Under the pieces are notes generated by a model. The model was not told where the DNA came from and made no database searches. It was given only the letters and a program-made list of their open reading frames with translations. This document shows positions 1 to 8,357 of a stretch of DNA of 27,211 bases, one piece after another (positions within the stretch are counted from its first letter, which is position 1; every line of letters starts with the position of its first letter). A program made the translations under genes and the position numbers. This DNA comes from GW2011-AR5 sp041645025 (GTDB taxonomy: Archaea; Aenigmatarchaeota; Aenigmatarchaeia; GW2011-AR5): positions 1-27,211 of the forward strand of contig JBAZQV010000009.1 in NCBI GenBank assembly GCA_041645025.1. The letters run 5' to 3'.

Positions 1-1
1 G

Positions 2-2881
2 AGCACCTACAACACTTATTGCCGGGGCGCTTCCGGACTATTGCAGATAGACACCATATCAGCGGGCACGGTCGAGAAGGGCACTACCGGAAGCATGGAC
101 GTTACTGTTCATAATATCGGCAATATAGGATACTATGGCTATGCCCAATGCGACCTGACAGGCGCAGCCGGCGAAAGAACTAGTGTTACTGGCTCATGCG
201 CTGCCATAGGCGGACAGCAGTTCCAGACATTCAACTTTGATTTCAACGCCACATCATCAGGCAAATGGACAGTCCGCTGCAGAGCCCTTGGCACGCTTTC
301 ATCAGACTGCTTGAATGCTTCCACTCATCATGAAATGACAGGCCAGTTCAATGTTTCAACGCGGGACACTTATGTTGTTGATGTCTCTGGCTCATGCAAC
401 CAGGCGCTAAGCTGTTCTGTGCGCACCTCGCAGCCCGGATGCGGAGGCTGTCGTGTTTCAGGCCAGGAATGCAGCAGCACAGGCAGCGTTAACAGCACTG
501 ATTTCTTTGATTGTCCCCGGACTTCTTATGGCACGTTCAACCTGACAGGTTATGCTCTTGATAACAACCGATGCAGGCCGGCTGCACCGACAGAAAAAAC
601 TGTTTCAGTCCGCTGCAAGGGCTGCGGCGACAACACAATTGATTCTGGCGAACAGTGCGAACTGCCTTATACGGAAAACAATGCCAAATGCACACAAACG
701 AGGAACACTTGCGAAGGCAAGCTTTACGGGATTCGCGACGCCTTAGGGTTCTGCGACGCTGGTTGTGGCTGCACTTATGACCAGTATGAATTCAGCTGTA
801 CCAGAGGCCAGTGCGGTGCTCTGTGCGCTGACGGCGAGACGCGCACGGTTATATTAAACACGACATTAGGAAGCTGTTCCTGCACCCAGCAGTGCGGCTC
901 TGTCTGTGACTGGGATCCGTGCTATTGCGAGCCTGGCACAGGCGTAGGAGGTCTGGGTTTAGTTACAGGAAACCCGACAATAACGGTTTCGCACATGCCG
1001 CAGACTCCTACGAGCGGGCAGGTGACCTTAACTTCTACGGGCGCTAACCTGACGCAGATAGAAATATATGTGGACGGTTTTGTTGTAAAAAGTTGCAGTT
1101 CGTCACCATGTTTGTTAAGCGCCGCATACACAGCAGGTATTCATAGCTATTACGCAAGGGCGAGCAATTCGTTTGCCGTAAGAACAGACCCGGCCGACGG
1201 CGCTAAATCTTTCACTGTGCCTTCTACAACCACAATACCTGCAAATGTTACTGGCACGACCACAACCAGCGGGTCATTGTCGCTAACCATATCACATGCA
1301 CCTGCGACTCCTACAACAGCCAACATAGTGACAATAACAGCTTCATCCAGCATCAACGCAGACAGGGTAGAAATTTATGTTGACGGCGTCCTTTCAAAGA
1401 CGTGCACTGATTTCATATGTTCGCTCGGATCCACTTATTCTGCCGGCACTCACAATTACTTTGGCATAGCTTATGATTCAATAGGTTCAGTTACAAATCC
1501 AGCGACAGGCACAAAGAGCTTTACAGTAACACAGGCGACAGGCACACAGAACGTTACCCCGTCAGGTCCACCAGGTCCTGGCACGACAAATATAGTGCTT
1601 GATGTGAGCAGCTCGCCAAGCAACCCGACCGCACAGGACTCTGTGAGAATAACAGCGGTTGCCAGTGGGCCTAACAGCTTCCGCGAAATTAATGTTTACA
1701 TAGATGATGTGCTCAAGAAAACGTGCACGAACTATGCTTCTGCTCAGCCATGCAGCTGGGCTTCCTTGTATTCCCAGGGCGAACATACATATTATGCTTT
1801 TGTCACTGATGTAAGCGGCGCTACAAAGAGAGACCCTGTCAGCGGCTCGAAAACCTTTGTGGTTGCAGGCTCTTCCGTATCCTCGACGCCAGGACCGGCT
1901 CCTCCGGCGCTAGGACCAGGCCCGACACAGCCACCCAAGACAACTGCTCTGGTGTGTTATGCAAAGATAGAAGCGAAAAACTGTACCTATAACTCTGCCA
2001 CCAGACGCTATGACATCTCTTTGACAGGTTCCTGGGCTAATGGAACACATGCACATTGGGACATAGCAGACGATCCTGACAAGCAGATTTATGTTAAGAA
2101 CTACACGCGCATAAAGCCAGTCGCAGCGCCCGGATGGAACACGGTGAAGATCGCTGTCCACAACGTCAATGATACGCAGGTGTGCGCTGACACTTCTACT
2201 GTATATTGCGGCCCGGGCACGTCCACTGGCAAGAATGTGGATATGATATTTGATGTCAAGGATGTTTTGAACACAGGCGTGAATACTGTTAAGATTATAG
2301 TCGTTCCCTATGTTGACATCAGCTATATTCGCGTCTATAGCTACACGGAAAACACGCTTAATATATCCAGGCCTTGGGTCGAGGGCAATACAAGCCTTGC
2401 AGGTGTATCAGGCCCGGTGTCTGTGGTGGAAAATAAAACCTATGATGTCTACGCGATGACCACCGGCCTGGCAGCGACAAAGAACGTCTCGCTTGTTTAC
2501 AGCCTGCAGACAAGCAGACCCGGCAAATACACGCTCATTGCCGTAGCAAACTACTCTGGAAAGTCGGAAAGATTCACAAAGACGATAACAGTGACCAACT
2601 GCCCCAAGACATATAAGGTATATGCCCGAAACGATAACGACAATACAATCTGCATGGAATTCAGCACGCCCTGCGACGTGCCCGCTGGTTGGTCAAAAGT
2701 TGAAAGATGCGATGCTCAGGAACAGCCACAAACAGCGAAGCCGTTTGACCTGACATGGATAATTGTATTAATAATAGTTATTCTTATTGTCGTAGTGGCC
2801 TACAGGTACCGCGAAAGGATACGTGAAAAAACTCAAAGACGTGGAAGAATTTCTAGAGAGGAGCTTCCTAGTTTTGAATAG
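2..2881 (+). CDS. Surface-anchored Cys-rich protein with Ig-like repeats (5' truncated)
   Basis: The reading frame is open from base 2, so the gene starts outside the window; the first possible internal start (TTG at 41) has no support. From the N-side the protein has a beta-rich region, a dense Cys region (about bases 590-940), then three tandem Ig-like repeats at roughly 970-1220, 1280-1535 and 1588-1870. The repeats share a pattern of I-x-V-Y-V/I-D followed by two Cys and a Y/H-Y-A/F strand. A module ending GW-x-x-VERC follows at about 2600-2710. The C-terminus has one transmembrane helix (about 2750-2805) and a basic cytoplasmic tail, so most of the chain should lie outside the cell. The function is unknown; adhesin or envelope protein is an inference from the architecture. 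There are many N-glycosylation-type N-x-S/T sites. Confidence 0.85.
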   Translation, partial: STYNTYCRGASGLLQIDTISAGTVEKGTTGSMDVTVHNIGNIGYYGYAQCDLTGAAGERTSVTGSCAAIGGQQFQTFNFDFNATSSGKWTVRCRALGTLSSDCLNASTHHEMTGQFNVSTRDTYVVDVSGSCNQALSCSVRTSQPGCGGCRVSGQECSSTGSVNSTDFFDCPRTSYGTFNLTGYALDNNRCRPAAPTEKTVSVRCKGCGDNTIDSGEQCELPYTENNAKCTQTRNTCEGKLYGIRDALGFCDAGCGCTYDQYEFSCTRGQCGALCADGETRTVILNTTLGSCSCTQQCGSVCDWDPCYCEPGTGVGGLGLVTGNPTITVSHMPQTPTSGQVTLTSTGANLTQIEIYVDGFVVKSCSSSPCLLSAAYTAGIHSYYARASNSFAVRTDPADGAKSFTVPSTTTIPANVTGTTTTSGSLSLTISHAPATPTTANIVTITASSSINADRVEIYVDGVLSKTCTDFICSLGSTYSAGTHNYFGIAYDSIGSVTNPATGTKSFTVTQATGTQNVTPSGPPGPGTTNIVLDVSSSPSNPTAQDSVRITAVASGPNSFREINVYIDDVLKKTCTNYASAQPCSWASLYSQGEHTYYAFVTDVSGATKRDPVSGSKTFVVAGSSVSSTPGPAPPALGPGPTQPPKTTALVCYAKIEAKNCTYNSATRRYDISLTGSWANGTHAHWDIADDPDKQIYVKNYTRIKPVAAPGWNTVKIAVHNVNDTQVCADTSTVYCGPGTSTGKNVDMIFDVKDVLNTGVNTVKIIVVPYVDISYIRVYSYTENTLNISRPWVEGNTSLAGVSGPVSVVENKTYDVYAMTTGLAATKNVSLVYSLQTSRPGKYTLIAVANYSGKSERFTKTITVTNCPKTYKVYARNDNDNTICMEFSTPCDVPAGWSKVERCDAQEQPQTAKPFDLTWIIVLIIVILIVVVAYRYRERIREKTQRRGRISREELPSFE

Positions 2882-2961
2882 GTAAGGCGACAGGTGAGAT
2901 AGGGTTCACGATAATAAAAAAGGACATGATTAGAAAGTAATGGTAATTGAATTAAATCACA

Positions 2962-3009
2962 AAGTAAAGGCAAGAACGGTTAGGGTAATGCCAAAGGCTT
3001 GCTTTACTT
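2962..3009 (+). other. Bulged hairpin upstream of the small Cys-rich gene
   Basis: AAGTAAAG at 2962-2969 pairs with CTTTACTT at 3002-3009, and CAAG at 2971-2974 pairs with CTTG at 2998-3001, giving a 12-bp stem with one bulged G. It lies in the 170-base gap between the large surface-protein gene and the gene at 3060. It could be a leader structure of the downstream gene or a weak end-of-transcript structure; nothing decides between them. Confidence 0.35.
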
Positions 3010-3059
3010 GCTAAGAAAGAAACGAACCTGACGTTTCATGATACTTAGAGTTGATAAAA

Positions 3060-3482
3060 ATGCAGCTTCCGATAAAAGCGATTGTTGTTGTAGCGGTCCT
3101 TGCGCTTGTTCTTGTTACGTTATCAAGCTTCCTGCTCCAGTCCTCGGGCGGCAGCATATCAGACGCCGAAGCCCAGAGGATATTCAGCACGAAATGCCTT
3201 GCCTACGGCAATCTCAACTGCGACTGGAAGGTCACCTATGAAGCGGATTTTCCCGATTACCTCAAGGCGTGCCGCAGAATCTATGGCCAGTGGCGCGAGG
3301 CGTTTTCCTGCCTTTACACGCTTTGTGACAGGTGCTTTGAAACAGCGGACCTGAAATGCAGCGGGCTCTGCAACATCTGCAACGGCCATGACAGCGCTGG
3401 CGTGGACAGACAAACGTGTTGTTTGCGCTATAATACAGAATGCGCCAGCTCTACGGTAGATTGCAGCAAGGCGTGCGGGTAA
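3060..3482 (+). CDS. Small membrane-anchored or secreted Cys-rich protein
   Basis: ATG at 3060 is chosen over an in-frame TTG at 3051; it gives a 140-residue protein that starts MQLPIK followed directly by about 20 hydrophobic residues. This N-terminus looks like an uncleaved signal anchor or a pilin-like hydrophobic helix, but the usual archaeal class III cleavage motif is not evident. The remainder (about 100 residues) has 16 Cys, many as C-x-x-C pairs and one CC, consistent with a disulfide-rich extracellular domain. No family was recognised. It follows the anchored surface protein in the same direction and may belong to the same envelope function. The stop codon lies inside one copy of a 24-base direct repeat. 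Confidence 0.7.
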   Translation: MQLPIKAIVVVAVLALVLVTLSSFLLQSSGGSISDAEAQRIFSTKCLAYGNLNCDWKVTYEADFPDYLKACRRIYGQWREAFSCLYTLCDRCFETADLKCSGLCNICNGHDSAGVDRQTCCLRYNTECASSTVDCSKACG

Positions 3483-3582
3483 GCCTTTTCTTTGAAAAAG
3501 AAAACCCTTAATGAAAAAGAAACATATTATAGAAAAAGCTTAACCAAAAGAAGTATTATGCGGGTAAGCCTTTTCTTTGAAA
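3474..3582 (+). repeat. 24-bp direct repeat pair
   Basis: The same 24 bases, starting TGCGGGTAAGCC and ending TTTGAAA, occur at 3474-3497 and 3559-3582, exactly 85 bases apart. The first copy contains the last codon and stop of the Cys-rich gene; the second lies in the intergenic region. This is most simply a short segmental duplication of the gene's 3' end. Confidence 0.85.
3486..3504 (+). terminator. TTTTCTTT/AAAGAAAA hairpin, repeat family copy 1
   Basis: TTTTCTTT at 3486-3493 pairs with AAAGAAAA at 3497-3504 just after the Cys-rich gene's stop. The same design with C-runs on both sides recurs at 7886-7906 and 18421-18443. The position right after a stop here and at 18421 suggests a transcript end signal, though the helix is weak because it is A/T only. 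Confidence 0.45.
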
Positions 3583-3629
3583 CATTTTTCATGTCTTGTG
3601 ACTACTTTTGAATGACAAATATAGAAAGC

Positions 3630-3637
3630 TTTAAATA
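3630..3637 (+). promoter_or_regulatory. TATA box of the L,D-transpeptidase gene
   Basis: TTTAAATA ends 22 bases before the ATG at 3660, the spacing expected for an archaeal TATA box driving a leaderless mRNA. No Shine-Dalgarno sequence is seen before the ATG. Confidence 0.55.
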
Positions 3638-3659
3638 CTCTTAAAATAAAACCCCTATT

Positions 3660-4211
3660 ATGAAAGTCAGCAGAAGGGATTTTTTAGGCGCATCAGCATA
3701 TGCATCTGCTGCTTTGAATAACATGCTTACAGGTTACGCAGCAGAGCCGGGAAAGGTTATTCTAGTTGAGAAGACAAAACGAAATATTAGTCTTTACAGG
3801 GATGGCGTGCTAGAACACTCCTATAGGATTGGCCTTGGCGGGAATCCAATAGATGACAAGACGAGAAGCGGTGATAGCTGTACTCCAGAAGGGGAGTTTC
3901 ACGTTGTTGCAAAGGTCGCACCACACCAATCTTTTTACAAATTAATGCTTATTGACTACCCTTCTGAACCTCATGCGTTGCGCGGATACAGAAGCGGCAT
4001 CATTACAAATGCTGAGTATAATGCCATTGTTAATGCACATCGCGCAAACGGCACACCCAGCCAGTGGACAGCACTCGGCGGGGATATTTGTATTCATGGC
4101 GGAGGCAGCGACAGGGACTGGACGCTGGGATGCGTTGCGCTGGACAACAAAGACATTGACGTTGTCTACGTCTGGACTCCTATGCACACAAAAGTTATAA
4201 TCGAAAAATAG
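3660..4211 (+). CDS. Tat-exported YkuD-family L,D-transpeptidase
   Basis: The 183-residue protein starts with a twin-arginine signal (SRRDFLGASAY, residues 4-14) and a short hydrophobic stretch, so export in folded form is expected. The rest is a YkuD domain: an N-terminal strand pattern ISLYRDG, the conserved TPEGEFHV at 75-82, and the active-site signature with H146 and nucleophile C158 in IHGGG and WTLGCVAL. YkuD enzymes make 3-3 cross-links or attach proteins to peptidoglycan in bacteria. Archaea have no murein, so the substrate is unclear: symbiont or prey cell wall, another polymer, or a different acyl transfer. It converges with the lytic-transglycosylase gene, with only 9 bases between the stop codons. 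Transfer from bacteria is likely. The family call is secure; the role is not. Confidence 0.93.
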   Translation: MKVSRRDFLGASAYASAALNNMLTGYAAEPGKVILVEKTKRNISLYRDGVLEHSYRIGLGGNPIDDKTRSGDSCTPEGEFHVVAKVAPHQSFYKLMLIDYPSEPHALRGYRSGIITNAEYNAIVNAHRANGTPSQWTALGGDICIHGGGSDRDWTLGCVALDNKDIDVVYVWTPMHTKVIIEK

Positions 4212-4220
4212 CCAGAATAA

Positions 4221-7200
4221 TTACCCTGATGGATTTGTTCGTATTGTAAAGTATTTATATCTCCTGTGATAATCAGGAAATGCTGACGCTTTTATCAAAC
4301 TATAAGTGTCACTACTTTCTAAAATAGTCATTTCAGACCAGTATTCCACAGTATTCCATTCCTTTAATGACTTTTTAGGAATTCTCAACTCACAGTCTGT
4401 TGTCGTCAAATCACAAGAGTTTGAAAATGAGCCTCGACCAAACTGATCTATAGTACTGTAAATTATTCTATATTCATACATTCTTAATTTATTCTGGTGC
4501 GGGTTTTCATTCTTCGCCTTAATTATAATATCATTACTCAGTTCAATGCCTGTTTGCTTATCAAGTATTGTTTTGCCGTTTTGTGTTGCCCAAACCACCA
4601 GTCTTGGTTCGGTGCAATATGAAGCAGAGTTTGCATTGTCTTTACAGGCCGACGCACAAGAGTCCTGTGATGTAAAACCGGATTGTATTTTTGTCCACTC
4701 ATATCCATAGGTACTAGGCAAACACTGCACTTTGTCATAACCTGCTCTTCTACCTGCTCTTCCATTATGAATGCATCTTATTTGACCTGCGTTTTCATTG
4801 AAAAGATCATCTGCACCGCATTTCGTATTATCTACTAAATTCTCTTCGTTTTGTCGGTTTGTATATTGATTCGAGCTAATATTGATCTCCTGCGGATCAT
4901 GAGAGCTTGCTGTGTAGTACCACTTTCCATCCTCCTTGAAGAATGCCGCGCCGGAGAATCCATTTTCGCTCCCCCCATAATTCCATGACCCGTAGGAATT
5001 TTTATCACGCCATGCCCTTCCTTTGTTAGTTGCTTTTATTGAATTGACCCATGCTGCGGCCGCCCCGCGCACATTACCACTAGAAAGGGTGTTCAGTACT
5101 TCCTTGGTGCTGCTGCGCATTCGTCCGTCATCAAGAAGCGGCGCTGCTGTTTCGAATCCGGCAACCAATACGAGATTTGGGTTTTTTTCCAGAAACTCCC
5201 TGAGAATTGGTACAGATTCACCTTCTTTAAAGTCAGGGTTCATAACTGTATGACAACTGCTAACGAGAATTGCTTTTGTTTTCTCGCTGTAAGGAAGTTC
5301 TAAGAATTCAATATTTTGTTTTTGAGTCGTGTCTCTAATACCCGACGATGTGAGGCGGTCTCCCCAAATATAATGGTCACTTGTGAAGTGATGTCCTGTG
5401 ATAAACAAAACATCTGCTGCGGGTAGGCCTGTTTCAGGGATATCTCCTTTAATGACAGTACTTAGTTTGTGGACAGAATTTTGAAGCCCGTTTGCTATCG
5501 CATTGCGATTTGCATCATAGAGCCTGACGAACCAAATTTTATTCGTTCTTTCGTTGCGTACTTTGGCATAGGGATTTACAACAAAAAGATTAAGAGAAAG
5601 ACCTGTGCTAATCGTGCTTGTAGACGATTCAGGATTTTCACTTACGACTTCATTTGCAGGGGCACTAGGATAGGTCGCATAACCTGTAATAGTACTATCT
5701 TCTATGGGTGTAAAATACTCGCTATTAAAATCATCCTCCGCGACAACTTCACACATTCCTTGACTCGTGGTACACATAGATGGAGCAGAAACACATTTGT
5801 CATTTTCCCAGGCGCAGCCCAGCTTGTTGCATCTTGACGTGCATTCTGAATTGTCAAGAATACGTGTCAGATAGGACCACATGTCAGAACAAACGTTGCT
5901 ACATGTTTTAGATAATGTCCCAGATTTCAAATCACCTGCATTTCCAGAAGTCTCAGTTGCTCTGCTGTCATAGGGATCTTTTACCGTGACCGTTGTTCCA
6001 GTCTGGATGTTTTCAAATATGTTTTTTATTTCTTCTGATTTTACTGTGTTTCCGCAGTCATGCTCCGCCAGAGCGACGCCATGCATGCCTATACAAACAT
6101 CATTATCAGTGAGACCAATCCAGTAATCGCGGACGCCGGTGTTGATGGGGTCAATATTACAATGAGGATTTACTATATTGCTGCTGTCGTCGGTAAAAAT
6201 GAAATCTCCATCATTATCTTGTATGATTATCTTTTCCGAGACCGTGTACTGGCCTTCCTGAAGAACAGAACTTTGTTGATTTTGATTCAACATCGTGTCT
6301 AAATAAGCTAAATCTGTCTGCGTCTGGTCAGGAGAAACACTAGCACTACTTGTGTCCATTCCCGTCACGGAAGCTGTTACATAACCTGTAGACGAACTAG
6401 ACAAGATACAACATTTTACATCTGCGGTGCCTGGGCATCGTCCGGCGTAAAACGTGCATCCCGATGTGCCTACGTACTGACATGTACCCCTTGCTCCATT
6501 GGGCGCTGTGCACTGATCGCCTATGAAGTTATCGTCAGAGACGCAGCATTTGACTGCGCTGGAACCAGGACAACGGTTATCATAAAACGTGCATCTTGAT
6601 GCGGTTGCGTATTGACACGCGCCTTCATAGCCTTCAGGAGAAGCGCATGATTGCCCTATGTATTGGCTGTCGCTATTAGTCTGGGAGGATGCTACTGGGT
6701 TTTGTGTTTGCGTAATTGCAGGTTGTCTGCCTAAACAGCTTTTCCATTTCAGATAATAACTCTTTACCTTTGAAAGATAGCCTGTGTTTGCCTCGCTTAA
6801 GCAGGATCCGCTGTTGTAGGCTTTTATTGCCCCGTCCAGACTTCCGCAGCGGTTCATCAGGTCTTTTACATGATTTGCAAGTGCGCGTATACTTTTTTCA
6901 GGATTGAATCTTTCGTCTTCTTTCCATTTGCAGTTACTTGGTGTACATGCATTGCAGCTTGAAACTTTTGTTTCTACTAGTACACCAGCGCTATTTGCCA
7001 ACTTACATTTTTCTGTTCCTATGCGACAGTATGCCCACTCGTATTCTCCGGGTGTTTGCGGAACATAAAGTCCGTAATCTCTGGCGGTTTTTGATATAAA
7101 CTGCGCTATTCCTGCAGATGCGCACTGGCTGACAGCATTTGACTTCCACGCAGATTCCTGGGATATTATTCCGGCTATTAGTGCTTCAGGATTGTCAATA

Positions 7201-7826
7201 CCTGAACTTCGCAGATAGTTGTCTGCTGCATTTTTGATTGTCCCAGAGTATTGGTTATATCCTGCTACGAAAGATGCAGGCAGGTTTGAGCAACTTACTG
7301 CTTCGCTACCGCTGGGAACATAATCAGGATTAACACTGAAATCGCTATCAACCAGGACAGCATCGCCACTTTCAATAATATCAGGACTATCACTACCAGC
7401 AGAATCAGGTTTGCTGTTGCTAGTAGATTTTGGAACAGCGCTGAAGGCAGCGCTTATGGGGTTTCCGGTCACGCCGTTTTCGCAGAGATAAACATCATTA
7501 CAGTTCTGAGCGTTCGAACAACTTTCATATCTCTTTATTACTACAATTTCCTTTGCCATTCCTGGAGTGCATATATTGTCGCAGTTGCCTTTGTTCCACA
7601 GGCAGCCGTCCTGGTTGACACATTTTTCCAGGTTACAGTCCTGACCGCACTGCTGGCTGCATCCATTTGTCTGCGCTTGATTTCCTTGTACGCTGACGGC
7701 GGGTTCCTGACTACCAAAGAGGCCCCAGAGCCAGGTGAAAAAATCCATGCCCTCTTCAGCATAAGCTAGTGAAGATGACAATAAAATCACGCATACGGCT
7801 ATAGAAATGGCTAGTTTGCTATTCAT
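4221..7826 (-). CDS. Secreted lytic-transglycosylase / Cys-module / caspase-like fusion protein
   Basis: This 1201-residue protein has a classic signal peptide (residues 1-23, ending AYA). A Cys-rich segment is followed by a lysozyme-like SLT domain at about 195-350; the catalytic Glu is E224 in ISQESAW, followed by AGIAQFISKTARDYG and AIKAYNSG. Two tandem Cys modules (about 389-475) each read G-x-x-C, G-x-C-Q-Y, C-T-F-Y, R-C-P-G, K-C-C. A long Cys-containing linker leads to a domain with ITGHH (H812, H813) and SSCH (C858), the His/Cys dyad arrangement of caspase-like, clostripain-type peptidases. A further Cys-rich and beta-rich C-terminus follows. The SLT call is firm; the peptidase call is moderate. 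The protein may open murein of a bacterial neighbour and cut proteins; archaea lack murein themselves. It converges with the YkuD gene. Confidence 0.85.
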   Translation of the reverse strand: MNSKLAISIAVCVILLSSSLAYAEEGMDFFTWLWGLFGSQEPAVSVQGNQAQTNGCSQQCGQDCNLEKCVNQDGCLWNKGNCDNICTPGMAKEIVVIKRYESCSNAQNCNDVYLCENGVTGNPISAAFSAVPKSTSNSKPDSAGSDSPDIIESGDAVLVDSDFSVNPDYVPSGSEAVSCSNLPASFVAGYNQYSGTIKNAADNYLRSSGIDNPEALIAGIISQESAWKSNAVSQCASAGIAQFISKTARDYGLYVPQTPGEYEWAYCRIGTEKCKLANSAGVLVETKVSSCNACTPSNCKWKEDERFNPEKSIRALANHVKDLMNRCGSLDGAIKAYNSGSCLSEANTGYLSKVKSYYLKWKSCLGRQPAITQTQNPVASSQTNSDSQYIGQSCASPEGYEGACQYATASRCTFYDNRCPGSSAVKCCVSDDNFIGDQCTAPNGARGTCQYVGTSGCTFYAGRCPGTADVKCCILSSSSTGYVTASVTGMDTSSASVSPDQTQTDLAYLDTMLNQNQQSSVLQEGQYTVSEKIIIQDNDGDFIFTDDSSNIVNPHCNIDPINTGVRDYWIGLTDNDVCIGMHGVALAEHDCGNTVKSEEIKNIFENIQTGTTVTVKDPYDSRATETSGNAGDLKSGTLSKTCSNVCSDMWSYLTRILDNSECTSRCNKLGCAWENDKCVSAPSMCTTSQGMCEVVAEDDFNSEYFTPIEDSTITGYATYPSAPANEVVSENPESSTSTISTGLSLNLFVVNPYAKVRNERTNKIWFVRLYDANRNAIANGLQNSVHKLSTVIKGDIPETGLPAADVLFITGHHFTSDHYIWGDRLTSSGIRDTTQKQNIEFLELPYSEKTKAILVSSCHTVMNPDFKEGESVPILREFLEKNPNLVLVAGFETAAPLLDDGRMRSSTKEVLNTLSSGNVRGAAAAWVNSIKATNKGRAWRDKNSYGSWNYGGSENGFSGAAFFKEDGKWYYTASSHDPQEINISSNQYTNRQNEENLVDNTKCGADDLFNENAGQIRCIHNGRAGRRAGYDKVQCLPSTYGYEWTKIQSGFTSQDSCASACKDNANSASYCTEPRLVVWATQNGKTILDKQTGIELSNDIIIKAKNENPHQNKLRMYEYRIIYSTIDQFGRGSFSNSCDLTTTDCELRIPKKSLKEWNTVEYWSEMTILESSDTYSLIKASAFPDYHRRYKYFTIRTNPSG

Positions 7827-7846
7827 TGATTTTACTATCTTTTGCG

Positions 7847-7858
7847 TTTAATATAAAG
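7847..7858 (-). promoter_or_regulatory. TATA box of the lytic-transglycosylase fusion gene
   Basis: On the minus strand CTTTATATTAAA lies about 21-32 bases upstream of the ATG at 7826, in position for a leaderless archaeal transcript. Confidence 0.55.
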
Positions 7859-7885
7859 ATTTCATGGTTTTTAGCCAATTTAACC

Positions 7886-7906
7886 CTTTTCTTTGGAAAA
7901 GAAAAG
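7886..7906 (+). repeat. CTTTTCTTT/AAAGAAAAG hairpin, repeat family copy 2
   Basis: CTTTTCTTT at 7886-7894 pairs with AAAGAAAAG at 7898-7906, with CC before and CCC after, like the copies at 3486 and 18421. Here it lies upstream of a divergent gene rather than after a stop codon, which argues that the family is a dispersed intergenic repeat and not simply a terminator. Confidence 0.5.
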
Positions 7907-7917
7907 CCCTACTGGAA

Positions 7918-7967
7918 ACTCGAAGAAAGCAAAGCTTTCTTGAGTCGCTGGAAAGCTTCGCTTTCCA
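7918..7967 (+). repeat. Two adjacent strong hairpins
   Basis: ACTC(G)AAGAAAGC at 7918-7930 pairs with GCTTTCTTGAGT at 7934-7945 around an AAA loop. TGGAAAGC at 7949-7956 pairs with GCTTTCCA at 7960-7967 around a TTC loop. Both arms carry AAAGC/GCTTT, as if one hairpin had been copied and diverged. Compared with the copies at 3486 and 18421, they appear inserted inside the A/T-hairpin repeat. Confidence 0.5.
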
Positions 7968-8041
7968 AACGAAGAAAATATATTACAAAAGATGCATTTC
8001 AGATTTTGCACTAATTTTCGGGTTTCGCACCAAAACCCCTA

Positions 8042-8166
8042 TTTATATCAAGATCCATATTACCTGCATCCTGTATAGACGTGGTCAGTCCGGATCTTAG
8101 TGAAAAACCCATTCACTCCGCTTGGGGCTGCTGCAGAAAGTGCAGCAGTTACCACCCTTTTTTTTA
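8042..8166 (+). ncRNA. Candidate small structured RNA with its own promoter
   Basis: TTTATATC at about 8042-8049 could serve as a TATA box, predicting a start near 8070. The transcript would contain GTGGT (8081-8085) able to close on ACCAC (8151-8155), a hairpin AGTGAA/TTCACT (8099-8104 with 8112-8117), and a strong hairpin CTGCTGCA/TGCAGCAG (8128-8135 with 8141-8148). The first hairpin's loop has CCCA, complementary to TGGG just downstream, so a small pseudoknot is possible. An eight-T run at 8158-8165 would end transcription. No known RNA family was recognised. The last hairpin plus T-run alone could also be a terminator. Confidence 0.4.
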
Positions 8167-8210
8167 TTAACTAATATAAAAAATTCTGTAATTTTTGAGA
8201 AATAGAAAAG

Positions 8211-8222
8211 TGGGCCCGACGT
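8211..8222 (-). repeat. tRNA-Lys 3'-end remnant 1
   Basis: On the minus strand ACGTCGGGCCCA matches the last bases of the intact tRNA-Lys at 14748 (CTCGTCGGGCCCA), in the same orientation. It sits between the upstream secretion region and the hicBA cassette and is the outermost copy in the series. Confidence 0.5.
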
Positions 8223-8319
8223 GGAGCGCTTTTGAAATCCGTCTGGGAGACACAAGCTTTGAGTATTACGTGAAAAGTAATAAGACTAGATAGCAGCTTT
8301 CTGATATTGAAATCAAAGC

Positions 8320-8329
8320 CTTAAATATT
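8320..8329 (+). promoter_or_regulatory. TATA box of the hicBA operon
   Basis: CTTAAATATT ends 28 bases before the hicB ATG at 8358, giving a very short or absent leader. Confidence 0.45.
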
Positions 8330-8357
8330 ATCCCTGCAAATTATAGACAGTGGTTAT

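Larger units (their letters stand above)
7859..8357. other. Gene-free region with hairpins and a candidate small RNA
   Basis: No convincing protein gene is seen between the minus-strand gene at 7826 and hicB at 8358. The region holds the A/T hairpin at 7886-7906, a bulged hairpin at 7918-7945 (AAGAAAGC/GCTTTCTT core), a hairpin at 7949-7967 (TGGAAAGC-TTC-GCTTTCCA), a candidate small RNA at about 8070-8165, the outermost tRNA-Lys-like remnant at 8211, and the hicB promoter near 8321. Short open frames here lack start signals and family resemblance. Confidence 0.6.

Noticed and set aside
5469..5837. 122-residue plus-strand frame opposite the lytic-transglycosylase gene
   Set aside because: It is antisense to a well-supported 1201-residue protein, with no domain and no promoter; it is a shadow frame.
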